From positions 5,890,001 to 5,954,000 of the forward strand of contig NC_092406.1 in assembly GCF_009017415.1 (NCBI RefSeq): a stretch of 64,000 nucleotides of DNA. Direction: 5' to 3'. Below, piece by piece: positions 44,676-56,200 of this stretch. The notes below the pieces were generated by a model. That model searched no databases. It had not been told where the DNA came from and saw only the letters and a list, made by a program, of their open reading frames with translations. A program made the translations under genes and the position numbers. Position 1 is the first letter of the stretch. Each line of letters begins with the position of its first letter. Origin of the DNA: Aspergillus flavus. Taxonomy: Eukaryota; Ascomycota; Eurotiomycetes; Eurotiales; Aspergillaceae.

Positions 44676-44846
44676 TCAACACAAACATGTCCAAGCCCAT
44701 TCCCAAACAAACCCACCCTCAACAAGTTCCAACCAAACAACCGCACTCCCCAGCCCAATTCCCAACCCGCCCATAAACCCCGCATACCAAAAAGGCAATC
44801 TAACATCAAGCTTCGGGGAAAACCTGGCTAATGATCCTTCAGACAT
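44676..44846 (-). CDS. Candidate tiny membrane protein, 56 aa
   Basis: Unrecognised. A minus-strand frame opens MSEGSLARFSPKLDVRLPFW, continues with a glycine-rich hydrophobic segment (YAGFMGGLGIGLGSAVVWLE) and ends EWAWTCLC. The frame is also open upstream of this ATG through a Ser/Asp-rich stretch up to about 44930, so the start could be different or an exon could be missing. It sits between two supported genes with room for its own promoter. The Ser/acid N terminus followed by one membrane segment looks protein-like, but a chance frame of this size is common. Low confidence. Confidence 0.25.
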   Translation of the reverse strand: MSEGSLARFSPKLDVRLPFWYAGFMGGLGIGLGSAVVWLELVEGGFVWEWAWTCLC

Positions 44847-44934
44847 ATCTGATCCGGAAATAGATTCTGCATCGGAGTGGCTGTGTTGGGTGGTTGGTAT
44901 TGAGTTTGGAAGGATTGGGGCTATGGAGCTTAGG

Positions 44935-44952
44935 TTTTTTTTTTTTTTTTTT
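44935..44952. repeat. Poly-T tract, 18 bases
   Basis: Uninterrupted run of T on the plus strand in intergenic DNA; a simple homopolymer, no retroelement signature beside it. Confidence 0.9.
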
Positions 44953-45704
44953 CCCTTTGTGTTTGCCCCTCTTTTCTTCAGTGATTGACGGTGGGTATGT
45001 ACGTAGTGTATGTGTATGTGGGTGTGGGTGTGTATTTGGAATTGTATTTGGATTTGGGTTTCGCTATGATTATTGGGTTGGATGTTCTCGTATCTGGGTG
45101 TTACTGTTACACTGTGTATACTACTATAGTAGTGGAGGTGAGATATTACATCAGTTACACTATTTGAAGGTTGCAGTATACTTAGATCGTAATCATGATG
45201 TAGTATAGTATAGCATAGCAGAATATATAGATTTCAAAAAGAACCAAAAGTCTAGTTATATCTGGTTGAAGCAAAAAGGCAAGATAGCAATATATACCAA
45301 TCAGCCTGGGGGTATAGAAATACATCAATTCATAAAATAAGGAGATTTCCAGGACATAAGAAAATAACAAAGGAAATTCCGGCCGTTACAAAGGAAAAGA
45401 AAAAACACCCCCAAATCCCAAGAAGACCCTGGAGCCCCGTTTATTTTTCAAAGATGCGCCGCCCTATGAAGACCATCAGGGATGGCGCAGGAGAAGAAGA
45501 TGAAGAAGAGAAATCGTGGTAGAGGTTCTGTAATACAGCAGGTTGCGGACGAAATCGAAACCTTCCGAGTCAGGTCCTCGGATCATTTTTAGAATACCGG
45601 GAATAGATCTCGTGGGGTCCTTCTTGATTTCAACCAGTGGAAGTCCGTCCTGAGATGATAACGGCTTGTGTAGCCTTGATCGTTTCTCGGGATCTAGGCT
45701 GTAG

Positions 45705-45721
45705 TTTTTTTTTTTTTTTTT
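45705..45721. repeat. Poly-T tract, 17 bases
   Basis: Uninterrupted run of T on the plus strand, about 230 bases from the 3' end of the C2H2 gene on the other strand. Confidence 0.9.
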
Positions 45722-45954
45722 CTTGTGGTACAGCAGGAGAAATGACGTTAAATCCGTTCCGGGGGTTCCCTTTCATCGAGCGAGTTTCCTCCAGAATGCC
45801 TCTCGCTTGTCGATGGTATAATGTGCTCAGCAACGAGTGGCATCGTGCTCAAGTAAAATCGTACATCAGAAATCAAGATCGGGCGGCTGCGTCAGCGTGT
45901 CTCAATAGTAGCGTGTGCGATTAGTTTATGGTCATCGTAAGTTCTGCATTGGCC

Positions 45955-47210
45955 TCAAATCGTGAATGACTTCCAGGACACTGGGGGAGGGAACTGTGTC
46001 CCAGATGGAAGCGCGGGCTCGTCATAGTTGAAGTGGTGTGCGGCTGGCCAGGTTGGTGATGGATATTGGCAGTGAAAAGGCTGCTCACTAGTCAGCTTTC
46101 TATTGTTGGCTGTAGACTGGGGTAGGCTTACATCACTCAAAGGGACAGGTGCATAGCTTGGCGTAGCCAATGGTCCTTCTGATTGGTCCCAGCACCGCAA
46201 GGTAGCATGCATAGACATTGGTGAGGATGTTAAATCGCTATCGATGATGGGTTCCGGATATTGATCGGCAACCGCTGTTGGCGTCGAAGCGACAGATGAC
46301 CGAGGGTGAGATGGAATAGATAATGTTGCACCGTCTGAACCAGGAGAAGGGCAAGCCTCTGGGCTCGAGTAGAATTGGCTGTCCTCGATGGATTCATGAA
46401 TGTGGTGTGGGGGATAGAGGGGATTTTGGTGCTCTGACGGCATGTTCATCCCCATCCACATGTAACCAGTGTCGTTTGCTAGGTCTGGATGGATAGGTGG
46501 TGCCACGAGGGATCCAATTGACATAGAAGTCGTTGGTTGAGTTGCAGCCAGGTAGTGGCCCGCATTGGGATCAACAGGTGCGGCCTTGGGCAAGTAATGA
46601 GATTCAGATACCATGGAGATGTGACTCTGTCGGCTCCATTGTGCGTTGTTCATCTGAGTCTCAATCTCACTGGAACATCGTTCATTAGCTGGTGCTCAAC
46701 CGATACTTCAGATCAAGTCCAACTTACTGTCTTTCTACATGGCGCGACAGTAAGTCAGGACGGTGAAAGGCCTTTTTGCATCCTGGATGGGTGCAACGGA
46801 ACACTGCCTCAGGGTTGTGGTTGAGTTCATGTCGCCGTCTATGTTCTGCTCTGGTGAAGATCTGAATGGGGGGTTAATGGGACTGAATCATTTAGTTGTA
46901 GGAGTCGACGAACCTTGTTGCATCCTGGGTACTCGCAGGCGTGTACCCGTTTACCCTTCTTTGCTTTACTGATGCGATGGGTTGTTGGGGTATAGGTGAT
47001 TGGGAGAGGGATCTCCGTTTGAGTGTTGGTCCGACGCATCGTGTTGGTAGTCTTCCTAGACGAAGCCTTGTTGTTCTGTGTTCGAGAAGTGGAAGCAGTA
47101 GAAGGCATTGTTCTTGAAGAGTTGGGTGGAGAGTTGAGGACTGTTGACAGATGGATAGGCGAGTGGGGAGTAGATATAGTTTCGGTTCCTGGGGCAGATC
47201 CTCTAGCCAT
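45955..47210 (-). CDS. C2H2 zinc-finger transcription factor, 381 aa
   Basis: Exons 47210-46914, 46861-46728 and 46669-45955 (introns 52 and 58 bases); joins give GCNKIFTRAEH and VERHEIETQ. Two adjacent C2H2 fingers: C92-x4-C97-x12-H110-x3-H114 and C122-x4-C127-x12-H140-x3-H144, with the RAEHRRRHELNH helix common in fungal two-finger regulators. The N terminus (1-85) is Ser/Thr-rich with a basic block, SKAKKGKRVH, just before the fingers. The C-terminal 230 residues are Pro/Ser/His-rich, as in activation domains, and end PPVSWKSFTI. A nuclear DNA-binding regulator; its targets are not deducible. The unusually long gene-free region upstream hints at complex regulation. I do not assign it to a named Aspergillus regulator. 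Confidence 0.88.
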
Positions 47211-47580
47211 GATGCAACGACTCAGGTGCCTGTCAGAACAGAAGACGGTGTGGTATGGGGGCGTGTGGGGACGGTGGGCTGTGATGCAAGTTCGTATATT
47301 GTCTAGTATAGAAATAATTTTATAGGGCGGAAATAGATGAGATCAGACGGTACGAAAAAAATAAACAAAAAATGCCTCGCATATGCAAGTCAAATTGATG
47401 CAGTAAGATCCAGTGGATATGAAGAGAGACAATCTGAAACAGTCGGAATGATGGTAGTAGAGTGCTGAGGATGCTGAGGAACTGATATAGAACCGTCAGA
47501 GTGGAATATGCGAGGTACCGAGTCAGATGGTTTCGCCAAAGATCTGCTGCAGACCCTTGCACGGGCGATGACAGTAATGA

Positions 47581-47610
47581 AATAAATAAATAAATAAATA
47601 ATAATAATAA
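47581..47610. repeat. AAAT/AAT microsatellite
   Basis: Tandem AATA units passing into AAT units upstream of the C2H2 gene. Confidence 0.85.
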
Positions 47611-48049
47611 CCGAATATCAATTATTATTATTAGTCTTTTTTCATAAGACGAATGAATTAATTTAAACCGGGGGGTGTTCTTTCGAGAGAATAATAGGAT
47701 TGTCATTAAACATAGCAACAATCACAAATAGATAGGGTAAGCGAACAGTGCTGATCAGTCTGCAGGATGATCATACCAAAGGGCAAAAGAAATTAAATAA
47801 CCCAGAGAGCATGATGGCTATGTAAATGAAAAGCCTCAAGAAGACATGCATCCACTTTACGGAGCTAACATGGAATTAAAAGAGTAAAAAAGAAAATAAA
47901 ATAACGGAAAAAAAGAAAAGAAAAAATTAAAATGATATTAAATTCAAATGAATCAAAATCATATGGATAAAAATATAATCCTGGAACAGGAAATTATTAT
48001 TTTCTGCATTTACTGAATTGGATTATTTTATTTTAGTTTAGTTTAGTTC

Positions 48050-48067
48050 TTTTTTTTTTTTTTTTTT
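48050..48067. repeat. Poly-T tract, 18 bases
   Basis: Uninterrupted T run preceded by TTTAG repeats (TTTTAGTTTAGTTTAG, about 48030-48047). Confidence 0.85.
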
Positions 48068-51000
48068 CCTTTTCAATTCTATACCTATACAGTTGCCATG
48101 CGGCGTGAGAAACCAGGGATTTGATTGAAGGGAAACAAGCATGGGTGGTGTATTACCCACCGGGAAACCAACAGACAAGACCCGTATTGACTGGTGCGGC
48201 TGAGGCGCAAAGTTGGGGGAAAGTATGCCTGACAGCGAGATTATTTTTATTACACCCTTGCCCCATTCGTTAGTAGTCAATTCGAACGGTACGACTGGGT
48301 CGACTAAGGGTTGGCACGACAGGGATCAGGCCCAAATACACTTCAACGGCTTTCTGTTGGTGTGATTCCACTGCATCGCCAGAGCACCGGCAGAGCCATG
48401 GTTGCTGGATCTTCATTCCCCAGCGCCACGATGATCCGGAAATATTGACCTGTAATTCAATTTAATCCAATCTATTTGGGTTAGAAAGAAAAGGAGTAGT
48501 AAGGAGAAGATGAAGGCCAGACTCAACGTGGACCATTCTCGGGTCACATCGAGCATTTTCAACAACCCTAACACTACGAGGTATTAATCACTACTATGAC
48601 TAGTCGTCGTAGTAGCCGGAGCACTAATAGTACGGTACAATGTGCTTGGAAACTTCGGAACAACTACCAGACCAATATCTAATCACAAGTATTCTAAGGC
48701 TATCGATATGTAGCATAGGAGTTGGTAGAGTATAACAACGGTATGGTTGTTAAGGATAATAATAATGATCAATCACAGTAGAAGTTGGGATTCAGCTGCA
48801 TGTATGGGGGCATTAGTGGGAAGTGTTGGTACGAGGAATCCGTCATGATTGGCTCCCTCGTATCTTCGTTCGGCTCCTCTCTTTCTACCCTTTTTTTTAT
48901 TTTATTTTTTATTTCCTTTTTCTTTTAGTTTCTCTTTTTGCTTTTTCCCACACCATCCACCGTGCCATAAGGTAATTACTACGACTTGCAAACTACAAGT
49001 GGAATCTCAGGTTTAAAGCCTCAATGGGGTCCACTCTGGAGATGCACTTGACCTCCTAAACATCACCGATCCACCACAACCAGCCAAGATCCAGAACCAC
49101 TTCCGTAGTCTGTAATGTGGAAACCCACTCATCGGTCAAATTGAATTTTGACACCGAACAGCTAAGGCCCCCGAGGTGGCCTTGAGAAAGAGTCATATAT
49201 CGCGAGTCGCGACCCAACCTGCAGAATCGCCGAAAAAGGAAAAAGAAGAAATCGGGTTAATTGTTTGAACAATCGCCGGAGCACCGCCAAAGAAAAGAAT
49301 AATCATAACAAATTGAAATAATTAACCTAAAAGCTATTAATAACTACTGTACATCCCCCTCGGATAAATCAGCATGGTGTATATGGGTAAGCATTGCCCA
49401 TTGGAATGCTGATAGACTTTTGGACGAATGGAATTTGTCATGGTTTACCCTCGCCAGAGCGTGCCAAAAGGCAAAGCCCCTCCAACGGTGTGTGCCCCAC
49501 TTGCCCAGGGGGTCAAGAAAACTCCAAGATAGCCAAAAAAGTGTTCATTCTCTCCTTTGAGCCTTAGTCTCCTTAGTCGGAAGTAATTCACGCGGTCCGA
49601 CAGGTGCGTCCGTCTAATGCTTAGGTCTCCACTCCCGTCGCCTGGCCAGTGTCATAGCACCAACGATCGATCTTGGTGTCGGCTCCTTAAATTTTCTTTT
49701 GTTAGTAGGGCAGATTCATATCATGTGTATGTGCGCGTGGATTGATTGTCACATTTCCCATCACTGCTAGCCAATTACCCGGTGGGGTCTAGCACGCTTG
49801 TCGTAAATGCATGGTGGGCGGTTCCCCTTGCCCTTCCCACAGCTTGAAAGCTCTCGTCGATCGTGTGGTCGGTTCCAAGGCTTCTTCCCCATGCTTGGGA
49901 GTCTGCCTGCCAAGATGGTTGCATTTTCTTATCCAACCCGTCTGTCTCCTTGCAAAGAATCCACATTTTCCGAATTTCACGCAAATGATCCACGATTGTT
50001 GATTGGCGTCTGCTTACACGACTTTCATACCTCCCGTTGGAATGGAAGCATATCCCAGGTAAAACCACGTGCGCCAACATTGTCGAGAGAAATTAGCAGC
50101 ATCGGAAAGAGCCCGATAATCCCAGTCCCAAATTTCCAATAAGCACCTTACTCTTACCGGCCAATCACTCCACAGGAAGTAACCTGAATATCGGACTTGC
50201 CGGTCAATTTATCGGCTATTCCGCCTGGAGAGTCATTGTTTCCTAAGGTACCCAGATCCAGCGGGGTCATGTTCCGGAGCACTGAAAATCACGGAAGGAG
50301 ACCCAGAATTCAAACTCTCGAGCACAATGCAACAAAGAAATTTTGGTGTGACCCAGCCCTGTGGGTCAGCATCGGCCATATCTATTATCTACGCCGGATG
50401 CCCGTCTAAGTTGTCCCCTAGTCCGTCCCAACAACGTGCGCTCTAGCTTGTTTCATCGATCCAGTTGATCATTGCCTGGCACAGTAATCTCGGGGAACCA
50501 AGGGGGGGCAGATCGTATAAATAGGTTTCCCTTTTAATATACGCCGTTCAAATGAAGGTCCCCTTCAGGTTAGCCGCATGACAAAATCGGAATTGAACGG
50601 CAAAGTAAACATGGCGCAAGGTGGGGAAGACTAGGGAGGTGTCGGGGGGACAAAGAAGGTACGGAGTAATTCTGGGGAATCTCAAGCTCCAGGCGAGCGG
50701 GTATGGCGTGGGTTGTCAACCATGGTCCGTAGGTCAACTACCTTTTTTATTCCAAATTCAATGTTTTCACTGTTTTACACACGGTTTCTATCAGCTTCTA
50801 AAGTGATATGCTGTAGACGAGAGAATCTCCTGCACAGAAGATGCAGCTTCGGGGAGCCAAGGTTGGTGGAATTATATCAGGATCCTGCGCGACGCAGAGT
50901 CATGCATGCGTATTAACTTCCAGAGTAAGCGGGCTTCTATGGCTCTTCCACGAGTCTTCTAGACCCCGAATAATGGTGACAAACAGCTAAATTCTTACAA

Positions 51001-53177
51001 CCTGGTGCATTTCGTTCTCCTGGCTCGAGATTCCCAGTCGTTGATGAATTAATCTAATATGGTATCAGTTGAGATTGTCCATCGTATTTGCGTAGTATTT
51101 TTTCTGGGGGCCCGAGCCTAGACAATGCGCAGAACTCAGAGGCATAAAACACCTGAGGTGTCTACCAAAGCGTGTCGGACCTGTCGGTATGCTTGAACCT
51201 AACCCATCCAGGGAATGCTTGGCGATTGCGTCCAATGGGGGGACTCCTGGAAGGTACGGTCTTAAGCACACTACTCTGCACAGTCGTAGGCACTAATGTG
51301 TTAGCTGTTAGTATTGGCATCATCTGCCCCCAATAGCCCCCAGTATCGCTGCACTAGTACCCAGCCCTGAGGATGCCATGGGGACATCATGCAGCCTGCA
51401 TTGGTTCGAGAACAATCACGTGGAAGAGGCCCATGGCAGCGTTGATGATCCTTCCGCGTAAGGGGAGTAACATCACGCTACTGCAGTAAGAAAACTCTGC
51501 GGTTTTGGAATGTCATCCACAACAAGGTTGGGATTCGAAACGACCATCCTCATACACGGATGTTGCTCCTCGGCCACATCACGGATTCGCGAAACAGTAT
51601 GTATACGATTCCCATGATGCTTGTACAAAGCAATAACAGCCCGTCAACTTGGTAATAACTGACTAACAGGCGGTACTTATGCATCTTGAAAGTCATGTGC
51701 TGATGATCTCCACCAAATTGATGGAACCGACATGAGGCACTAACCTGTACTAGACTAGTCAAGCCAACACCCGCCGGGGCCGGTGATTGGACAAACCCCT
51801 GAATGCTAAACCGAACGGGATGCACTCATCCGCTTTGGCTGTGAGAAATGTATGCAGTGGAATATGTCCGGAGCACTTATGGAGATTCTTATCTATATCA
51901 CTTTAAATCGTTTCAAGTCTACTAACGTCTGCTGAGCTGTACCCTCGATCCCAGACCTATACAGACCACATACAAGCAAACATAACTTCCAAATCATCAA
52001 GGGTAGTCCGTACTTAACCCTTTAGTTCGGAATCACGGCAGGGAACTGGAGTCCGTGGTGGCAGGATCCACCGCCGGAGCCAGAATGTGCCCCGGGTCGG
52101 CCGTGCGTTCCAACCCTCAAATTTCAAGTCGATAGCTCCAGGTTCTTCCTGGGAAGGTTTACTGCGTAGGCCCGAGGGTAGGATGAACAGTAGCGCGACA
52201 CTTAGTCTTGATTATAAACCAATAGTTCCGGAGATATGGAGGACGTCTCCGGATCGGATCCGACAGTTCTCGACCATATGCGCTAATTATTAGCTTTTCA
52301 TTGACAGATGATTTCGGTTCGGTGATAATTCCTTGATGTTCTCGTCATTGCCTTTCTTGATCAACGTCATGGGGACCTTGACCCTATCTCCGATCCGATG
52401 GCCTTGACTTCAAATTGCATACTCTTTTGGGTTACCATGACGCGGTCCACTCAGTTCGGTCATCCCTGTCTAACAGAAAGAAACAGCCGAGTTCCTGCCT
52501 GATCCAATAACAGTTGATACCAGTACAAGTTGCTACTGCTTAGTACTGTGATCACTGTGCAGTGCTCAGCTCAGGATTTAGAGTAGATAAGGTTCAAGAT
52601 AGTGTAAAAATAGAAATCGATGCATGAAGAGATTAATGTTCACATCGTTGGACAGCTCCCGTCAGTCAGTCGGTTGGTCAGTCTGCCTTGCCTGAGGCTG
52701 TGAAGGATTATGTAAAAAGTTAGTCAGTGATCGTCGCTGGGTAATCATCGGCTCTTATCAGGGAAATCGTGATGGGTGAGAGCCTCCGAGAGGAGAAAGG
52801 AAAAGAAAAGAAAAAGGAGCCAGTCCAAGTGAGGATAATGGCGCGAAGCGGGTCTCAGAGAAAAAAAGCTCAAAGTGACCATTGACCAGAGCCTCATATC
52901 ACGGTCGGTATCACCCCATGTATGGAGACTGGCGAGAAGAAATCGAGTTATGTTCTTGAACGCAATTACCTAGTTCGTCGGCTACTTGGACAAAGCTTTA
53001 CACCAAAAAATCTGGTGAAGTGGTACTTTTACACGATAGTCGACCGCGGGATACGTTCCTCTCAAGTCCGTACCAATTAAGAGGTATCTGCATATACCTG
53101 TAGAGGTGACGATCTCCACTGGTTTCAAGTTATGAGGGAAATGATACCCTACCGACTCCGCTACGGGTTTGAATAAT

Positions 53178-53251
53178 TAAAAAAAGCCTTCCGTTTGAAA
53201 AAGCAAAAAGAAAAATTAAAAATAAAAATAATAGAAAAAATAAAAAAACTC
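53178..53251. repeat. A-rich low-complexity stretch
   Basis: About 75 bases dominated by A with scattered T and G; low complexity, no coding potential. Confidence 0.7.
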
Positions 53252-56200
53252 ATTCAACCTCACTCAGTGGGTGCTTCTTCTGTCGAGTGGGGCCCTTGTC
53301 TATGTATATCCTGATCGGGCATAGACGTCCACTCCCGGACTGGCTTGCCGGATAACAAAGTGCCAGCGTCAGATTTAGTCCGTCGCTTTTTAGTCCTTTT
53401 TCCTAACCCGTCTTGAGAAATTCCGTGGTTCGGACGGAGTGTCCAAGACTCCAACGGAATAACTACGGGCGGCTCCTACCGTGCTCTTGAACTAGCTCCT
53501 CTTGCTATATGATCTTCTTTCGCTTTTCCATGGCTCGCTTCAACCTAGATTGGTCCCACTCACTCTTGATGTCCAGTGACGTCTCCTCCCTCGCTAGCTA
53601 GAATAGGTAGTGTCACGAATTGCCTGTTCTAGTAAATTGTTTTGACGATCCCTCTGGTGGGAAAGCGAATCTACTGACTTTGTCAGAATCGTGCGTATGA
53701 TTGTACACTTCAGAGGCTATATCAATTTCCAGGTTTTCTAATGTAGGACAAGGATCCTATACTAAAACGAGCGGGAAATTAGGGGGAATGCACCGGAAAG
53801 ATTACTGACGAGTATTGCCGAGGCCAGGATGGTAGAATTATCGGCCAACCGGTGATGATCCCGAGGCTGCTTCAGCCTTCCAGGTATCAATCTGGGCGAC
53901 ACCTTTGCCTGCGGAATGGGATCGACGATGCTTCATAGCTGCACCCCTTCATAAAATGTGCAACTATGTAGTGTAAACATCGTCAAGCCTCTGGCTACAT
54001 GAAACATCCCAAAACCATCCGTCTTTGCGGTCGATCGAACTATTTCGAGTATTGTTACTATTGTACGTATTGTATTGAGGCTCTATAGACACCCTCGTGG
54101 AGCACGTTAGCGAGACTCTCGTAAAATCATTGGTCCAGAACGCTCGTTATGCGTTTGCCCTCGCTTTGCTCCGGCCTACCCTAATTCCGTGTGATAGGCA
54201 ACTTCCGTTAATCTCGTAGCGCCCGACAACATGTTCCTCGCTTCATCGCCCAGAGAATCCTACTGGGGCAAATGATCGGCCGAACTTGCACACGGAACTG
54301 GTCGATCTGGCCGGCGGGGCAGATTTAATTTTAAACACTGAGGGACTGGGCCGTACTGAGTACGCCTCTGCTGCTACTCCGACATGTATACCGTATGGAG
54401 TTACCACTTCGTTGATTACGGTGAAGTCCGGAATTAGCCTGCAGTATTTGGATGCACATTGATACTCTTTTGGGAGAGGTGCTGACCGACGATAGCAAAT
54501 TAGTGCTGAAAAGAGAATACTAAGATCTGATTTTTCAGCTTATGTATGCCTTATGCAACGCCTGGGATGCCTCGATGGACTGCACACTATTCGCGTAGCT
54601 GCAGCACGGGGACTATTCAGTCAGCCTTAGACCAGGGTGCCATGCGGTGAGCTAGGGGGTAAAGGAGGGGACAAAACGTGGCCTTCCTTGACGTGTGGCA
54701 TGATCTGACTGACTAGTACCATCATCGAGGATCAGGACCGGGTCCGACACTGGCTATCGCAGGCATGTTTGTCACCTTGACATCGACCGGGTCGTTAGTG
54801 CATAACTATCCACCCTCTTCGCCAGGTGGTTGGCTCCCTCGGTTGATCATAATACTACCTAGTAAGTAATATCGATCCTGATAGGGGACGGTCCGCCACG
54901 TTCATCTAAACCGAACCCCGGGGGCTCCCTATTAGATGAAGAGACATTTGCTACATCACCAACTTTTCTGATGCTAGTGTGATCAAATAAATGACAATTA
55001 ATTTCTTCAGCTGGTCCCACTTGAGAGAATCAAGAAAAACAACGACAGATAACGCTGGAAGGATTCAGATCCCCGCTGGAACGTGCAGTTAGTCCATGCA
55101 TGCGGACCTCCCACATTGGCTTGGGCGAGACGCCGTTTACTAAATTTATTGGCTGATAAGTCTTGATTAATTTACGACCGCCAGTCTCATTCGTCTGCCA
55201 CCGTTATTGTACATCTGACAGAACCTGATCCTTGCGGATACCAGGTCCATTGGAATGTTCCATCCGACCACACGTGTGCAAGAGCCTCTGTTACCATTCC
55301 ATGACGATCATACACCATTTGGTCGGGACTGGGCCATTCCAGTGAGAATTTCTCAATTTCTCAAAAAAAAATTTTTATTGACTCTCCTGTCTATCTTTCC
55401 CTGAGTCACTGGATATATCGGATATTGCATCCACCCTCAACCCGTAACTCAAAAGTACAAAGTACCTGGAGCCGATCGATCGGAGGGAGATCGTTTGAGG
55501 GGACTATGACAGGCTACCAAATCCCGAGTACTACGCCGTACAAAATACAGGCAGCGGTATTATGCAGCCTGAGGACATAAGACCGCTAAATCGCAACATA
55601 CATCCGAAAACAGATAAGCGCCCTGCAAATTCCATTAGTAAACATCTTCCAGCCTGAGGTTTGGCACGGGTAGACCCCAACACAAGCTTCGATCACTCAG
55701 CTCAACCAACACCCTGGCCATCATGGGATTGGCCCATACTATGCATAACAACATTTCTATCATTCGCTGTCAAGCACAAGTAACTCTTGCCATTATCCAG
55801 AAGACCCTCCGTGGATGGCTGGAATTTGTCTCTGTGGCATCCTGCTTAAATTACCAAAACCAATGGGACTCTGATATTGGCTGCTGTTGCCGGATAATAT
55901 GTTGCCCTTCGGCGGGGTCCATATACTATTGCCTTGGCCAAACGTGCAGGGTGTTGCATCCATAGTTAGGATGATCTTCATATCCACTACTCAACACGTG
56001 CGAAATCAAACGCCACCTTGATATACAGGACACAGCTATGTCGAATATGGGAAATGCAACCTCACATAATGGCGGGTGGTATAGCGACTTCCGGTGTCTG
56101 ACACTCTGGACAATCCCCGGGCGCATATATGCCACTGACGTCACATAGTATGGCTATAAGGCCATGTGCAACATCCTTGTACATACTACATATGTATAGT

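Larger units (their letters stand above)
44512..45954. other. Intergenic region with homopolymer tracts
   Basis: Apart from the candidate at 44676-44846, no gene. It contains T18 at 44935-44952, T17 at 45705-45721 and a TG-rich stretch at 45000-45050. Confidence 0.4.

Noticed and set aside
51340..53640. Search for tRNA or rRNA genes in the desert
   Set aside because: No GGTTCGAANCC-type B box with a matching A box, and no 5S-like sequence was found by eye; a tRNA-finder run would be decisive.
55723..55965. 80-codon Cys-containing plus-strand frame in the gene desert
   Set aside because: No signal peptide, cysteines unevenly placed, dense stops around it.
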